Shown piece by piece: positions 7,603 through 15,905 of a stretch of DNA of 32,291 bases. The stretch is taken from contig CAIXWN010000275.1 in NCBI GenBank assembly GCA_903923135.1, forward strand, positions 1 through 32,291, in the 5' to 3' direction. How positions within the stretch are numbered: the stretch's first letter is position 1; each line of letters starts with the position of its first letter. A program made the translations under genes and the position numbers. Below the pieces are notes generated by a model. The model was given only the letters and a program-made list of their open reading frames with translations, was not told where the DNA came from and made no database searches. Origin of the DNA: an uncultured Caulobacteraceae bacterium. GTDB taxonomy: Bacteria; Pseudomonadota; Alphaproteobacteria; Caulobacterales; Caulobacteraceae.

Positions 7603-8688
7603 TCAGCCGATCTCGTCCAGGCGCACCACACGGTGCGTCCGGGCGCTCAGTTCCGCGGCGGCCCCGATCCGCACGGCCTCAAGGCCGTCGTGCGCGGTGA
7701 CCTGCGCGGGCCCGCCCGACGCGACCGCGTCAAGAAAGGCCTGGGTCTGATAGTAGGTGGCGCCGTGGTGCGTGCCGGCGGCGAGGGCCGTCTTGTCCAC
7801 GACCACGGCCGTTCGGGTCACGGCTTTTGGGGCGCCCAGGGGCGTGCGTGGCGAATGGGCCAGGACTCCGGCGGGAATGGTCACCTCAAGCTTGGCGCGG
7901 TCGCCCACCGCCGCGACGGCCTCCTGTTCCGCCTCGCCCTCGGCGAACATGCACAGATCAAGCATGGCGCGCACGCCGCCCTCGAAGTCGACGATGGTGT
8001 AACTGTTATCAAGGATGTCGGGGCGACGCCCGTCATAGCGTTCATCCAGATGGTTGACGTCCATAGCCCCCGAACAGAACACGCTAACCGCCTCGCGGCC
8101 GATGATCAGTCGCATCAGGTCGAAGAAGTGGCAGCATTTCTCCACCATTGTGCCGCCTGTGTTGGCGCTGAACCGGTTCCAGTCGCCAACCTTCACCAGG
8201 AACGGAAAGCGGTGCTCGCGGATGGACAGCATCACCAGACGTCCCACCGCGCCGTCCCGCACAGCGTCGACGAAACGGCCGACCGGGGGCATGTAGCGGT
8301 ACTCCATGCCGGTCCAGAACAGCGCCGACCGGTCCGCGGCGAGATCGGCGGCCCAGCGGGACTCTTCCACGGTCGTGCACAGAGGTTTCTCGCAGAGGAT
8401 GGCCAGGTTAGTGGCCAGCAGCGGCTCCAGCACCGCCCGATGGGTGTGGTTGGGAGAGACCACAAGGACGGCGTCAAGCGTGCGGTCCGCCAGCATGGCC
8501 TCGACATCGCCGTAGGTTCGCACTGCGGCCGCCTGGGCGCCCAGGGTGGTCAGGGCCCGGTCGAGCGAGGCCTGGACAGGGTCGACCAGGGCGATGACCT
8601 CGGCCTGGGGAAACAACTTCAGGTTGCGGATATGCTCGCGACCCATCATGCCGGAACCCACCAGTCCGATCCGAAGTCTGTGCGCCAT
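7603..8688 (-). CDS. Gfo/Idh/MocA-family NAD(P)-dependent oxidoreductase
   Basis: This is a 361-residue dehydrogenase of the glucose-fructose oxidoreductase/inositol dehydrogenase/rhizopine catabolism (MocA) family. The N-terminal Rossmann fold has IGLVGSGMMG (residues 7-16) and the conserved EKP (100-102) carrying the catalytic Lys. The C-terminal alpha/beta domain has GGTMVEKCCHFFDLMRLIIG, in which the Asp and His positions match the family's active site. Such enzymes oxidise or epimerise sugars, inositols and related polyols; the substrate here cannot be read. The start at 8688 is supported by a strong Shine-Dalgarno (GGAGAGAGG, minus strand) six bases upstream and by the Rossmann motif beginning right after it. 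The start codon shares two bases with that of the divergent aldo/keto reductase. Confidence 0.93.
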   Translation of the reverse strand: MAHRLRIGLVGSGMMGREHIRNLKLFPQAEVIALVDPVQASLDRALTTLGAQAAAVRTYGDVEAMLADRTLDAVLVVSPNHTHRAVLEPLLATNLAILCEKPLCTTVEESRWAADLAADRSALFWTGMEYRYMPPVGRFVDAVRDGAVGRLVMLSIREHRFPFLVKVGDWNRFSANTGGTMVEKCCHFFDLMRLIIGREAVSVFCSGAMDVNHLDERYDGRRPDILDNSYTIVDFEGGVRAMLDLCMFAEGEAEQEAVAAVGDRAKLEVTIPAGVLAHSPRTPLGAPKAVTRTAVVVDKTALAAGTHHGATYYQTQAFLDAVASGGPAQVTAHDGLEAVRIGAAAELSARTHRVVRLDEIG

Positions 8689-9598
8689 GACCCTCTCTCC
8701 GCCGTCCATATCCCGCCGCCCCCTGGGGCGCTCGACGCTGAGCGTCTCGTCGCTGGCCTGGGGGATGTGGCGCTTCCGTGGGGACGACCTAGACGCCGCG
8801 ACGACGCTGGTCGAGACGGCCCTCGATATTGGGATCAATCTGTTCGACACGGCCGATATCTACGGTCCAGACAATGGCGAGCCCTTCGGCGCGGCCGAGG
8901 CCCTCCTCGGCCGGATTTTCGCCCGGTCGCCCGGTCTGCGGGGCGAGATGGTGCTGGCCACCAAGGCGGGCATCCAGATGGGCGTTCCCTACAACTCCAG
9001 CGCCGCCTATCTGACCGCCGCGTGCGAGGCCTCCCTCCGGCGTTTGCGCGTTGAGCGCATCGATCTGTATCAGATCCACCGGCCAGACAGCCTGGCCCAC
9101 CCGGCGGAGGTGGCCAAGGCTCTCGACAGCCTGCGCGCCGCGGGCAAGATCGTCGAGGCCGGCGTCTCCAATCACACACCCGCCCAGGTCGCGGCCCTGT
9201 CCGCCCACCTGCCGTTTCCCCTGGCCAGCATACAGCCGGAGTTCTCGGCCCTGGCCATCGAGCCGCTCTCCGACGGGGTTTTGGACCAGGCGATGGAGCG
9301 GGACCTTGGCGTGCTGGCCTGGTCGCCGCTTGCCGGGGGCCGACTGGCGCAGCCGGGCGACGACCCCCGCGCTGCGCGGGTCGCGGCCGCCCTTGACGGG
9401 GTGGCCCGGGCGAATGGCGTGAGCCGTCCGGCGGCGGCGCTCGCCTGGATTCTGGCACACCCCGCGCGACCGGTCCCGATCCTCGGCTCTCAGTCGGCGG
9501 CCCGGCTGCGCGAGGCGGCGGCGGCGACTGGCGTCACCCTGTCAAGGGTGCAGTGGTACGGCGTGCTGACCGCCGCGCGCGGGACGCCCCTGCCGTGA
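8687..9598 (+). CDS. Aldo/keto reductase
   Basis: A 303-residue (alpha/beta)8-barrel NADPH-dependent oxidoreductase. The family tetrad is visible: Asp54 and Tyr59 in NLFDTADIYG, Lys93 in LATKAGIQ and His131 in IDLYQIHRPD. The C-terminal NADP-binding part includes VPILGSQSAARLREAA. It resembles the YdhF-like group of oxidoreductases; the substrate is unknown. The ATG at 8687 is chosen because the conserved N-terminal strand (RRPLGRSTLSVSSLAWGMWRF) starts just after it, although no good Shine-Dalgarno is seen. The start overlaps the start codon of the divergent dehydrogenase, so its promoter must lie inside that gene. The stop overlaps the next gene's GTG (GTGA), indicating translational coupling. 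Confidence 0.92.
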   Translation: MTLSPPSISRRPLGRSTLSVSSLAWGMWRFRGDDLDAATTLVETALDIGINLFDTADIYGPDNGEPFGAAEALLGRIFARSPGLRGEMVLATKAGIQMGVPYNSSAAYLTAACEASLRRLRVERIDLYQIHRPDSLAHPAEVAKALDSLRAAGKIVEAGVSNHTPAQVAALSAHLPFPLASIQPEFSALAIEPLSDGVLDQAMERDLGVLAWSPLAGGRLAQPGDDPRAARVAAALDGVARANGVSRPAAALAWILAHPARPVPILGSQSAARLREAAAATGVTLSRVQWYGVLTAARGTPLP

Positions 9599-10659
9599 GC
9601 GCCGGCCCCTGCGAGGTCGCCTGGTTCGGCGCCCTGTGCGACGACGACTATGAATTCCTCGGTGTGGCGGATCCAGCGCTGCAGTCCAGTTTCGAGCACT
9701 GCCGTGACATCGCCCTGACCGCGGAGGCGGGCGGCTTCGACAATCTGTTGCTCCCGTCCGGCTACGCTCTGGGCATCGACACACTGGCCTTCGCCGCCGC
9801 CCTGGCGCCCAGCCTGTCACGGATGCGCCTGCTGGCGGCGACGCGCTGCGGCGAGATGTGGCCGCCGCAACTTGCCCGCCAGATCGCCACCCTCGACCGC
9901 CTGCTCGGCGGACGCCTCTCTGTGAACATCATCTCCAGCGACCTGCCCGGGGAAATCCTGGCGAGTGGGCCGCGCTATGCACGCACCATCGAGGTGATGA
10001 CGATCCTGAAAACCTTGCTGGACGGCCGGCCGCTCAGCCACCGGGGCGAGTTCTATCGGTTGGAGGTGGCCCCGCCGCGGGTGACCACCGTTTCCGGACG
10101 GTGCCCCACATTCTATTTCGGCGGGTTGTCGGAGGACGCCCGCGAGGCCGCGGCGGACGGCGCCGACGTCTATCTGATGTGGCCGGACCGTTTCGAGACG
10201 GTGCGCGGGATCATCGACGACCTCACGACGCGGGCGGCGCGTCGGGGGCGGCGACTGCGCTTCGGCTACCGCGTTCACGTGGTGGTCCGCGAGACCGAAG
10301 CCAAGGCCCGCGCGGCGGCCGACCGACTGCTGTCGCGGCTTGATGACGCCGCGGGCGAAGCCATCCGCAACCGCTCGCTGGACAGCGGCTCGGTGGGCGT
10401 CCGACGGCAGGCCGACCTTCGCACCGCGGCAGGCGCCGACGGTTTCATCGAGGACAATCTCTGGACCGGCGTCGGTCGGGCGCGGTCGGGCTGCGGCGCG
10501 GCCCTCGTCGGCGACCCAGACCAGGTCCTGGCGAAGCTGAACGCCTACCGGGCCCTGGGCGTGGAGGCCTTCATCCTGTCGGGCTATCCCCACGTCGCCG
10601 AGGCCGACCTCTTTGCTCGCCATGTCCTGCCGCGGCTGGATCACGCGCCGCTGGCATGA
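9595..10659 (+). CDS. LLM-class flavin-dependent monooxygenase (SsuD-like)
   Basis: A 354-residue luciferase-like monooxygenase. Features of the alkanesulfonate monooxygenase branch are [10 protein letters not shown] near the N-terminus, [21 protein letters not shown], the PTFYFGG strand, and a C-terminal block [44 protein letters not shown] that strongly recalls SsuD. Such enzymes use reduced FMN from a partner reductase and O2. No sulfonate transporter or flavin reductase gene is nearby, so desulfonation is only one possibility. The GTG at 9595 overlaps the aldo/keto reductase stop; an ATG 14 codons upstream lies inside that gene and adds non-family sequence. Confidence 0.88.
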   Translation: MSAGPCEVAWFGALCDDDYEFLGVADPALQSSFEHCRDIALTAEAGGFDNLLLPSGYALGIDTLAFAAALAPSLSRMRLLAATRCGEMWPPQLARQIATLDRLLGGRLSVNIISSDLPGEILASGPRYARTIEVMTILKTLLDGRPLSHRGEFYRLEVAPPRVTTVSGRCPTFYFGGLSEDAREAAADGADVYLMWPDRFETVRGIIDDLTTRAARRGRRLRFGYRVHVVVRETEAKARAAADRLLSRLDDAAGEAIRNRSLDSGSVGVRRQADLRTAAGADGFIEDNLWTGVGRARSGCGAALVGDPDQVLAKLNAYRALGVEAFILSGYPHVAEADLFARHVLPRLDHAPLA

Positions 10660-10732
10660 TCCTGGCGAAATCTGCGCGCCTCTCGCAACTTTGGGTTCAT
10701 TTCCGCCGGCAAAAGGTCCAGACCCCGGCGCC

Positions 10733-11809
10733 ATGCAGGTTTCCGATTTCGATTTCGAGCTCCCCACCGGGCTGATCGCCCTGCGGCCCTCCCGGCCGCG
10801 CGATTCGTCGCGACTGCTTCTGGTGCGCGGCTCCGAAGACATCGAGGACAGGGTGTTCAGCGATCTGCCCGGCCTGCTGCGCCCCGGTGACGCCCTGGTG
10901 CTCAACAACACCCGGGTCATTCCGGCCCGGCTGTTCGGCCGCCGACTGCGCGACGGCTCGACTGCGGCTGTCGAGGCCACGCTGCACCGGCGTTTGTCGC
11001 CCAGCCGCTGGAGCGCCTTAATGCGGCCGGGCAAACGGCTGCGCGTCGGCGACCGTGTCCTCTTCGGCCCGCCCGAGGATCGCGCCTGCGCCCTGGGCGA
11101 TCTTCTCGCCCGCCTCGCCGACAAGGGCGCCGAAGGCGAGGTGATTCTTGAATTCGATCTGGCCGGGCCGGACCTTGACCTGGCCATCGACGCCCATGGC
11201 CAGATGCCTCTGCCGCCGTACATCGCCGCCAAGCGCGCCGAGGATGACCGGGACCGTGGCGACTATCAGACCGTTTATGCGCGGGAGGCCGGCTCGGTGG
11301 CCGCTCCGACCGCCGGCCTGCACTTCACCGAGCCGTTGATGGCCGCCCTGGCCACCGCGGGCGTCTCCATCCATTTTCTCACCCTGCACGTCGGCGCCGG
11401 CACCTTCCTGCCGGTGAAGGCCGACACCTTGGCGGGGCACCGAATGCACGCCGAATATGGCGAGCTCTCCGCCGGGACGGCCGCGGCGCTGAATGCTGTG
11501 AAGGCTACGGGAGGGCGTATTGTCTGCGTCGGCACCACGAGTCTCCGCCTGCTGGAGAGCGCCACCGGCGATGACGGCGTGATCACGCCTTTCGCTGGCG
11601 AGACGGCGATCTTCATCACCCCGGGCTACCGGTTCCGCGCAGCGGACGGTCTGGTCACCAATTTCCATCTGCCGCGCTCGACCCTGTTCATGCTGGTGGC
11701 CGCCCTGAGCGGTCTTGAGGTGATGCGCGCCGCCTACGCCTACGCCATCGCCAAGGGCTACCGCTTCTATTCCTACGGCGACGCCAGCCTGTTGTGGCGC
11801 GCCGCCTGA
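10733..11809 (+). CDS. queA: S-adenosylmethionine:tRNA ribosyltransferase-isomerase
   Basis: QueA (358 residues) transfers and isomerises the ribosyl part of SAM onto preQ1 in tRNA, giving epoxyqueuosine. Motifs seen are [19 protein letters not shown] at the start, [23 protein letters not shown], the [22 protein letters not shown] block, [12 protein letters not shown], and near the C-terminus [16 protein letters not shown]. The length and motif order are normal. The ATG at 10733 is set by alignment of the N-terminus; a 73-base gap precedes it, so it may have its own promoter. Its stop shares one base with the tgt ATG (TGATG), so the two queuosine genes are coupled. Confidence 0.97.
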   Translation: MQVSDFDFELPTGLIALRPSRPRDSSRLLLVRGSEDIEDRVFSDLPGLLRPGDALVLNNTRVIPARLFGRRLRDGSTAAVEATLHRRLSPSRWSALMRPGKRLRVGDRVLFGPPEDRACALGDLLARLADKGAEGEVILEFDLAGPDLDLAIDAHGQMPLPPYIAAKRAEDDRDRGDYQTVYAREAGSVAAPTAGLHFTEPLMAALATAGVSIHFLTLHVGAGTFLPVKADTLAGHRMHAEYGELSAGTAAALNAVKATGGRIVCVGTTSLRLLESATGDDGVITPFAGETAIFITPGYRFRAADGLVTNFHLPRSTLFMLVAALSGLEVMRAAYAYAIAKGYRFYSYGDASLLWRAA

Positions 11810-12936
11810 TGGGCGCCTTCGTCTTCGACATCCAGGCTTCGGAGGGACAGGCGCGGACGGGCGTCCTGCGCACCCCCCGCGGCGATATCCCCACGCCCGC
11901 CTTCATGCCGGTGGGCACCGCCGGCGCGGTGAAGGCCCTGACCATGGACCAGGTGCGCGCCACCGGCGCGCGGATCATCCTGGGCAACACCGTCCACCTT
12001 ATGCTGCGGCCCGGCGCCGAGCGGGTGGCGCGCCTGGGCGGTCTGCACCGCTTCGGCGGCTGGGAGGGGCCGATCCTCACCGATTCGGGAGGCTTCCAGG
12101 TGATGTCGCTGTCGAAGCTGACCCGCATCAGCGAGGAAGCAGCGGTGTTTGCCAGCCCGATCGACGGATCTCGGCACATCCTCTCGCCGGAACGTTCGAT
12201 CCAGATCCAGGCTGACCTGCTGGGCTCCGACATTGTCATGCAGCTCGACGAATGCGTCGCCTGGCCGGCCACCGAGGCGCGCGCGGCTGAGGCGCTGCGC
12301 CTTTCGGCCCGCTGGGGCGCACGGGGAAAGGCGGTGTTCGGCGAGCGCGAGAACCAGGCCCTGTTCGGCATCCAGCAGGGTTCGACATTCGAGACCCTAC
12401 GGCGGGAATCCTCGGACCGGCTGTTGGAGACCGGCTACGACGGCTATGCCATAGGCGGCCTGGCGGTGGGCGAGGGGCATGAAGGGATGTGCGAGGTGCT
12501 CGACTACGCCCCTGGCCTGTTGCCCGCCGACCGGCCGCGCTATCTGATGGGGGTGGGCAAGCCCATCGACCTGGTCGAGGCCGTGGCGCGCGGCGTCGAC
12601 ATGTTCGACTGCGTCCTGCCGACAAGGGCCGGCCGTCACGGTCAGGCATGGACCTGGGAAGGTCCGGTCAATCTGAAAAGCGCGCGGCTCGCCGAGGACG
12701 AGTCACCGCTGGCCGCCGACATCGACTGCGTGGCCAGCAACGGCTACTCCAAGGCCTATCTGCACCATCTGGTGAAGTCACAGGAGATTCTCGCCCAGGT
12801 GATGCTGTCCTGGCACAACCTGGCTTTCTATCAGGCGCTGATGGCCCGGATGCGCGAGGCCATCGTCCAGGGGCGGTTCACGGCGTTCCGATCGGCCTTC
12901 CGCGCCGGTCTCAGGCCGGCGACCGTCCAGGCGTGA
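11809..12936 (+). CDS. tgt: tRNA-guanine transglycosylase with incomplete zinc site
   Basis: Tgt (375 residues) swaps guanine-34 for preQ1 in GUN-anticodon tRNAs, just before QueA acts. The active site is intact: Asp92 in [11 protein letters not shown] and the nucleophile Asp267 in [13 protein letters not shown], together with [10 protein letters not shown] and GGLAVGEG. The C-terminal zinc site is unusual. The family has C-x-C-x2-C plus a distant His; here the aligned positions are Ile305, Cys307, Ser310 and His336, so two of three Cys ligands are missing (read from the DNA as ATC GAC TGC GTG GCC AGC). The surrounding sequence ([21 protein letters not shown]) is well conserved, so a pseudogene is unlikely. 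The start ATG at 11809 overlaps the queA stop by one base; a GTG at 11794 is the alternative. Confidence 0.95.
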   Translation: MGAFVFDIQASEGQARTGVLRTPRGDIPTPAFMPVGTAGAVKALTMDQVRATGARIILGNTVHLMLRPGAERVARLGGLHRFGGWEGPILTDSGGFQVMSLSKLTRISEEAAVFASPIDGSRHILSPERSIQIQADLLGSDIVMQLDECVAWPATEARAAEALRLSARWGARGKAVFGERENQALFGIQQGSTFETLRRESSDRLLETGYDGYAIGGLAVGEGHEGMCEVLDYAPGLLPADRPRYLMGVGKPIDLVEAVARGVDMFDCVLPTRAGRHGQAWTWEGPVNLKSARLAEDESPLAADIDCVASNGYSKAYLHHLVKSQEILAQVMLSWHNLAFYQALMARMREAIVQGRFTAFRSAFRAGLRPATVQA

Positions 12937-12960
12937 ACGGAGCCAGGCCGTCGGTCGGCG

Positions 12961-13560
12961 TCAGCGGATCGGGAATTTCGGCCCGACCGGATCCTCCCGC
13001 GCCGGCGGCGGCGGACGCAGAAAGTGGATCGGCGTCGCCGGGCGGGGGCAGCGCCGGGCCTCGCCCAGCCCCTTCAGATAGCCTCGTCGAACGCTGCCGG
13101 CGGTGATCGCCTCGATGACCAGCTGATCGTGCCTCTGGGCGCCGGAGAGGGTGCGCACGAAGCCGGCGAACGGCAGCAGGCTCTCGGCGGCGCCGTGGAC
13201 CAGAGCGAGCGCCACCCGGCCGCTCTTCTGGGTCAGGCTGGGATTCTGCGGCGTGTCGGGCTCGTCGAAGTCGGCGCCCAGGGCCACATCCAGGGCGCGG
13301 ATCTGCCGGGTGATCTCGCCGCAGTCGAGGGGCGTTGGCCGGTCATAGGCGTTGGTGATCGCCGACAGCAGGATCGGCGGAATGCCCTGACGGGTCAGGT
13401 TGAGATCGTGCAGCGGCGCCTGGGCGGCGCTGGGCACATCGGCGGCGCCAGCCCGGTCGGGAGTCTGGATCTGCCCCTGTGGCGGAGGCGTCGCCGCCGC
13501 CAGGCAAAGGGGGGCGGCCATGAGAGCGGCCAGGGCGGTCGGCAGGGTCCAGGTGCGCAT
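12961..13560 (-). CDS. Exported hypothetical protein
   Basis: A protein of 199 residues from the ATG at 13560. The first ~25 residues are a signal peptide (MRTWTLPTALAALMAAPLCLAAA). A Pro/Gln-rich stretch leads to a compact region with LSAITNAYDRPTPLDCGEITRQIRALDVALGADFDEP, SGRVALALVHGAAESLLPFAGFVRTLSGAQRH and RRGYLKGLGEARRC. I cannot name the family; it resembles small periplasmic or lipoprotein-like hypotheticals common in Caulobacterales (impression only). The two remaining Cys could pair in the periplasm. The C-terminus is Pro/Arg-rich (FLRPPPPARED). It converges on tgt with a 24-base gap. A Met 19 codons upstream is possible but would put charged sequence before the signal peptide. Confidence 0.8.
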   Translation of the reverse strand: MRTWTLPTALAALMAAPLCLAAATPPPQGQIQTPDRAGAADVPSAAQAPLHDLNLTRQGIPPILLSAITNAYDRPTPLDCGEITRQIRALDVALGADFDEPDTPQNPSLTQKSGRVALALVHGAAESLLPFAGFVRTLSGAQRHDQLVIEAITAGSVRRGYLKGLGEARRCPRPATPIHFLRPPPPAREDPVGPKFPIR

Positions 13561-13679
13561 GGGCCCAATGTAATCCGCTTTGACTTTCCGCGCCACGGCG
13601 CCGGCGGGCGCCCGCAACGTCTTGCGGCGGGGCCGCCCCTGCGACTATGGTCCGCGCCGCTCGCCGGGCGCTTTGCTGG

Positions 13680-13754
13680 GGGCCGGTAGCTCAGTGGTAG
13701 AGCCCTCGACTTTTAATCGAGTGGTCGTGGGTTCGAGTCCCACCCGGCCTACCA
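13680..13754 (+). tRNA. tRNA-Lys (anticodon TTT)
   Basis: A full 75-base cloverleaf can be drawn. The acceptor GGGCCGG pairs with CCGGCCT (first pair G-U). The D arm is GCTC/GAGC around AGTGGTA, the anticodon arm CTCGA/TCGAG around CTTTTAA gives anticodon TTT, the variable loop is TGGTC, and the T arm GTGGG/CCCAC surrounds TTCGAGT. Discriminator A is followed by an encoded CCA (13752-13754). The TTT anticodon assigns it to lysine. It is transcribed on the plus strand, divergent from the exported hypothetical. Confidence 0.96.
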
Positions 13755-14241
13755 ATCTTGCGAAGTCCAGGCGTGTTTCAGAGGTTTGGGCCCGGTCGGC
13801 GGCGCGCGCCGCAGGTCGTGTCGCGCGTCCTGCGCCTGGCATCGTCTACCGTCGCGTCGACTGCCGACGCGCCTAAGGGACGCCGGCGTCGCGGCCATCC
13901 GTCAGGGCGAGGCCGGAGGCTTGGCGGCGGCCGCTACCGCCAGCGTCAGCCTCGGAGACGAACACCAACAGGAAATTCGTTTCAGCGCCTGTGGGGCGCC
14001 GTCCCCGACAGGGGCGGAAGGATCGACCGGTCGAGCGACCGCGGCCCGATAGTGGACCGGCCAATGGGCGTTCACCATCGAACCCCGGTCGCCTCAAGCC
14101 ACAGCATCGCGGCGCCGGGTGACGGCGCGCACTGACCCGGAGTCCGGGATTCGAGGGCGCCGCTACGATAACCTCGGGAGTAATTGCGAGAGGGTCGAGG
14201 GCCGGCAAATATCGCGGAGCATTTGAGCCCAGGAGATCCGC
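13755..14241. other. Gene-free stretch after tRNA-Lys
   Basis: About 490 bases with no gene I can support. Short frames exist on both strands but show no consistent third-position GC bias, no good start signals and no protein I recognise. There is a hairpin-like TGTGGGG...CCCCGACA near 13989-14010 and a CGACCGGTCG palindrome near 14025. The last ~80 bases must hold the promoter of the next gene, whose AGGAG lies at 14231-14235. No direct repeat of the tRNA 3' end was seen, so there is no evidence for an integrated element. Confidence 0.5.
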
Positions 14242-14625
14242 ATGACCGCCCAATCCCCGACCGAAGTCGTTCGCCAGTTCATGTCTTCCATGGAACGGCT
14301 GGACTACGATACGGCGTTGAAGCTGGTTTCGGGCGCCTGCGAGTACACCAATCCGCCGCCCATCGGGACAGTCCGCGGACCCGAGGGGATCCGCGCGGTG
14401 CTGGAACCCTTCTTCTCGCCAACCCTGGAAAACGAATTCAGGATCCTGCGGGAGGCAGAATCGGGACCGGTTGTGTTCACGGAACGGCTGGACCGCCACC
14501 GCCTGGCCGACAAATGGGTCGAGTTGCCGGTGAACGGGGTCTACGAGGTTCGCGACGGCCTCATCACCTACTGGCGAGACTACTTCGACGCGGCGACGAT
14601 CCTGTCGCAGTGGCCGACGGCCTAG
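14242..14625 (+). CDS. NTF2-like protein of the limonene-1,2-epoxide hydrolase type
   Basis: This 127-residue protein has the SnoaL/NTF2-like cone fold pattern. It matches limonene-epoxide-hydrolase-family proteins at EYTNPPPIGTVRGPEGIRAVLEPFF, at VVFTERLDRHRL (the conserved Arg/Asp pair is in ERLDRH) and at GLITYWRDYFD. In characterised members the Asp-Arg-Asp set activates water to open an epoxide. The Tyr and Asn of EYTNPP and the Asp of DYFD are present, so a hydrolase is possible, but the substrate is unknown. The start ATG at 14242 has AGGAG seven bases upstream. The next gene begins 20 bases after its stop with a perfect Shine-Dalgarno, suggesting a two-gene unit. Confidence 0.88.
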   Translation: MTAQSPTEVVRQFMSSMERLDYDTALKLVSGACEYTNPPPIGTVRGPEGIRAVLEPFFSPTLENEFRILREAESGPVVFTERLDRHRLADKWVELPVNGVYEVRDGLITYWRDYFDAATILSQWPTA

Positions 14626-14645
14626 CGCCCAAAGGAGGTCTCCCG

Positions 14646-15095
14646 GTGGCCGCTGAATTTGATGGGCGCGCCTACATGTCGCGTTCGTTTCATAAGTTCT
14701 GGCTGAAGATCACCGCCGTGATCATCGGGTCGTTCGGGCCGGTGTTTTTTCTGGGAACCATGATCCAGACGACGGCGCCGGCGCGCCTGACGCTCGAGAT
14801 TCTGGGTTTGCGTTCGCCCGCGACGACGCCCTACGCGGCTTCCGGCATGCGGTTCCTGTCGGCGCTCACCGGCGGCTTCCTCCTGGGCTGGGGGGTGACG
14901 ATCTGGTGTCTGTCGGCCTGGGTCTACGACCAGGCGCCGGAGGGGGTGCGCCGCACCGTGCTCGCCGGGGTCATCTCCTGGTTTGTCCTGGACAGCGCAG
15001 GCTCCATTGCGTCCGGTGCTCCGTCCAATGCGCTGTTCAACGTGTTGGTTCTGTTTCTCGCGGTGGGCCCGCTCTGGCGGCCGGCGATGGATTGA
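14646..15095 (+). CDS. Four-helix membrane protein, unknown function
   Basis: This 149-residue protein starts at a GTG at 14646, chosen because a perfect AAAGGAGGT (14631-14639) lies six bases upstream; an ATG at 14676 is the alternative. Four hydrophobic segments are visible: ITAVIIGSFGPVFFLGTM, FLSALTGGFLLGWGVTIWCLS, TVLAGVISWFVLDSAGS and ALFNVLVLFLAVGPLW. It is therefore an integral membrane protein. I do not recognise a catalytic motif; the arrangement resembles small DUF membrane proteins with a conserved Gly-Phe-Leu-Leu-Gly-Trp helix. It follows the NTF2-like gene closely and is probably cotranscribed with it. A run of ten G residues lies just after the stop codon (15100-15109). Confidence 0.82.
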   Translation: MAAEFDGRAYMSRSFHKFWLKITAVIIGSFGPVFFLGTMIQTTAPARLTLEILGLRSPATTPYAASGMRFLSALTGGFLLGWGVTIWCLSAWVYDQAPEGVRRTVLAGVISWFVLDSAGSIASGAPSNALFNVLVLFLAVGPLWRPAMD

Positions 15096-15203
15096 TCGAG
15101 GGGGGGGGGAGCCTGCGACGGATTCCAGCCCTCAGGGCTTCGGAATTCAGGGGCGTTCACGTTCGGGCCGCTGTACTGAAGAGCCCGCAACAGGGGCGGA
15201 ACC

Positions 15204-15890
15204 ATGTCTAAATCGATCGTCGTCGTCGGCTTCGGGCCGGGAATTTCGACCGCCGTGGCCGACCGGTTCGGCGCCGAAGGTTTCAGCGTGGCGCTGGTGG
15301 GCCGTACCCGGTCGCGACTGGACGCTGGGGTCGCGGCGCTGAGGGCCAGGGGCGTCGAGGCGGCCGCCTTCGTCGCCGACGCATCTGATCCTGACGCCAT
15401 CCGCGCGGCCCTGGCCGCCTCCCGGGTCGCTCTTGGCGCTGTCACCGTAATCCACTGGAACGCCTTCGGCGCCGAGGCGCGCGATATCCTGGCCACCGAA
15501 CCCGAGGTGGTGCGGGAGGTGTTCGACGTTGCCGTGGTCGGCCTTCTCGCCGCGGTCCAGGCGGCGCTGCCCGACCTGAAGCGCGCTGGCGACGGAGCCA
15601 TTCTGGTCACCAACGGGGCGTTCGGCGAGGCGACCCCGCAGATGGACGCCATGGCCGTGACGCTGAAGACCATGGGCCTGGGCCTGGCCAATGCGGCCAA
15701 ACACAAGCTTGTCGGTCTGCTCTCGGCGCAATTGAAGGCAGACGGCGTCTATGTGGGCGAGGTGACGGTTGCCGGCGCGGTCAAAGGCACCGCGTGGGCC
15801 GCAGACGGGGGAATCGACCCGACGACGATCTCCGACGCCTTCTGGACTCTCTACCTGGGCCGCGACGCAATCCGCGCCCGCATCGCCTGA
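15204..15890 (+). CDS. Atypical short-chain dehydrogenase/reductase family protein
   Basis: This 228-residue protein has a Rossmann fold of the SDR type: VVGFGPGIS (residues 8-15) is a variant of the TGxxxGxG nucleotide motif, and VGRTRSRLD follows strand 2. HWNAFG (Asn86) takes the place of NNAG. The active-site helix reads ANAAKHKLVGLLSAQLK: the Lys of YxxxK is there (Lys166), but the Tyr position is Ala162 and the preceding catalytic Ser is not evident (VTNGAFG). Classical SDR chemistry is therefore doubtful; it may bind NAD(P) for another purpose or use other residues. The ATG at 15204 follows GGGGCGGA. It converges on the transglutaminase gene with a 15-base gap. Confidence 0.85.
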   Translation: MSKSIVVVGFGPGISTAVADRFGAEGFSVALVGRTRSRLDAGVAALRARGVEAAAFVADASDPDAIRAALAASRVALGAVTVIHWNAFGAEARDILATEPEVVREVFDVAVVGLLAAVQAALPDLKRAGDGAILVTNGAFGEATPQMDAMAVTLKTMGLGLANAAKHKLVGLLSAQLKADGVYVGEVTVAGAVKGTAWAADGGIDPTTISDAFWTLYLGRDAIRARIA

Positions 15891-15905
15891 GGTCGGACCG
15901 CGCGA

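Noticed and set aside
9817-11232. Minus-strand open frame across the LLM oxidoreductase and queA
   Set aside because: It spans two well-supported plus-strand genes and has no recognisable protein features.
13786-14052. Possible 88-residue protein after tRNA-Lys
   Set aside because: No ribosome binding site, poor codon bias in the first half and no recognisable sequence.
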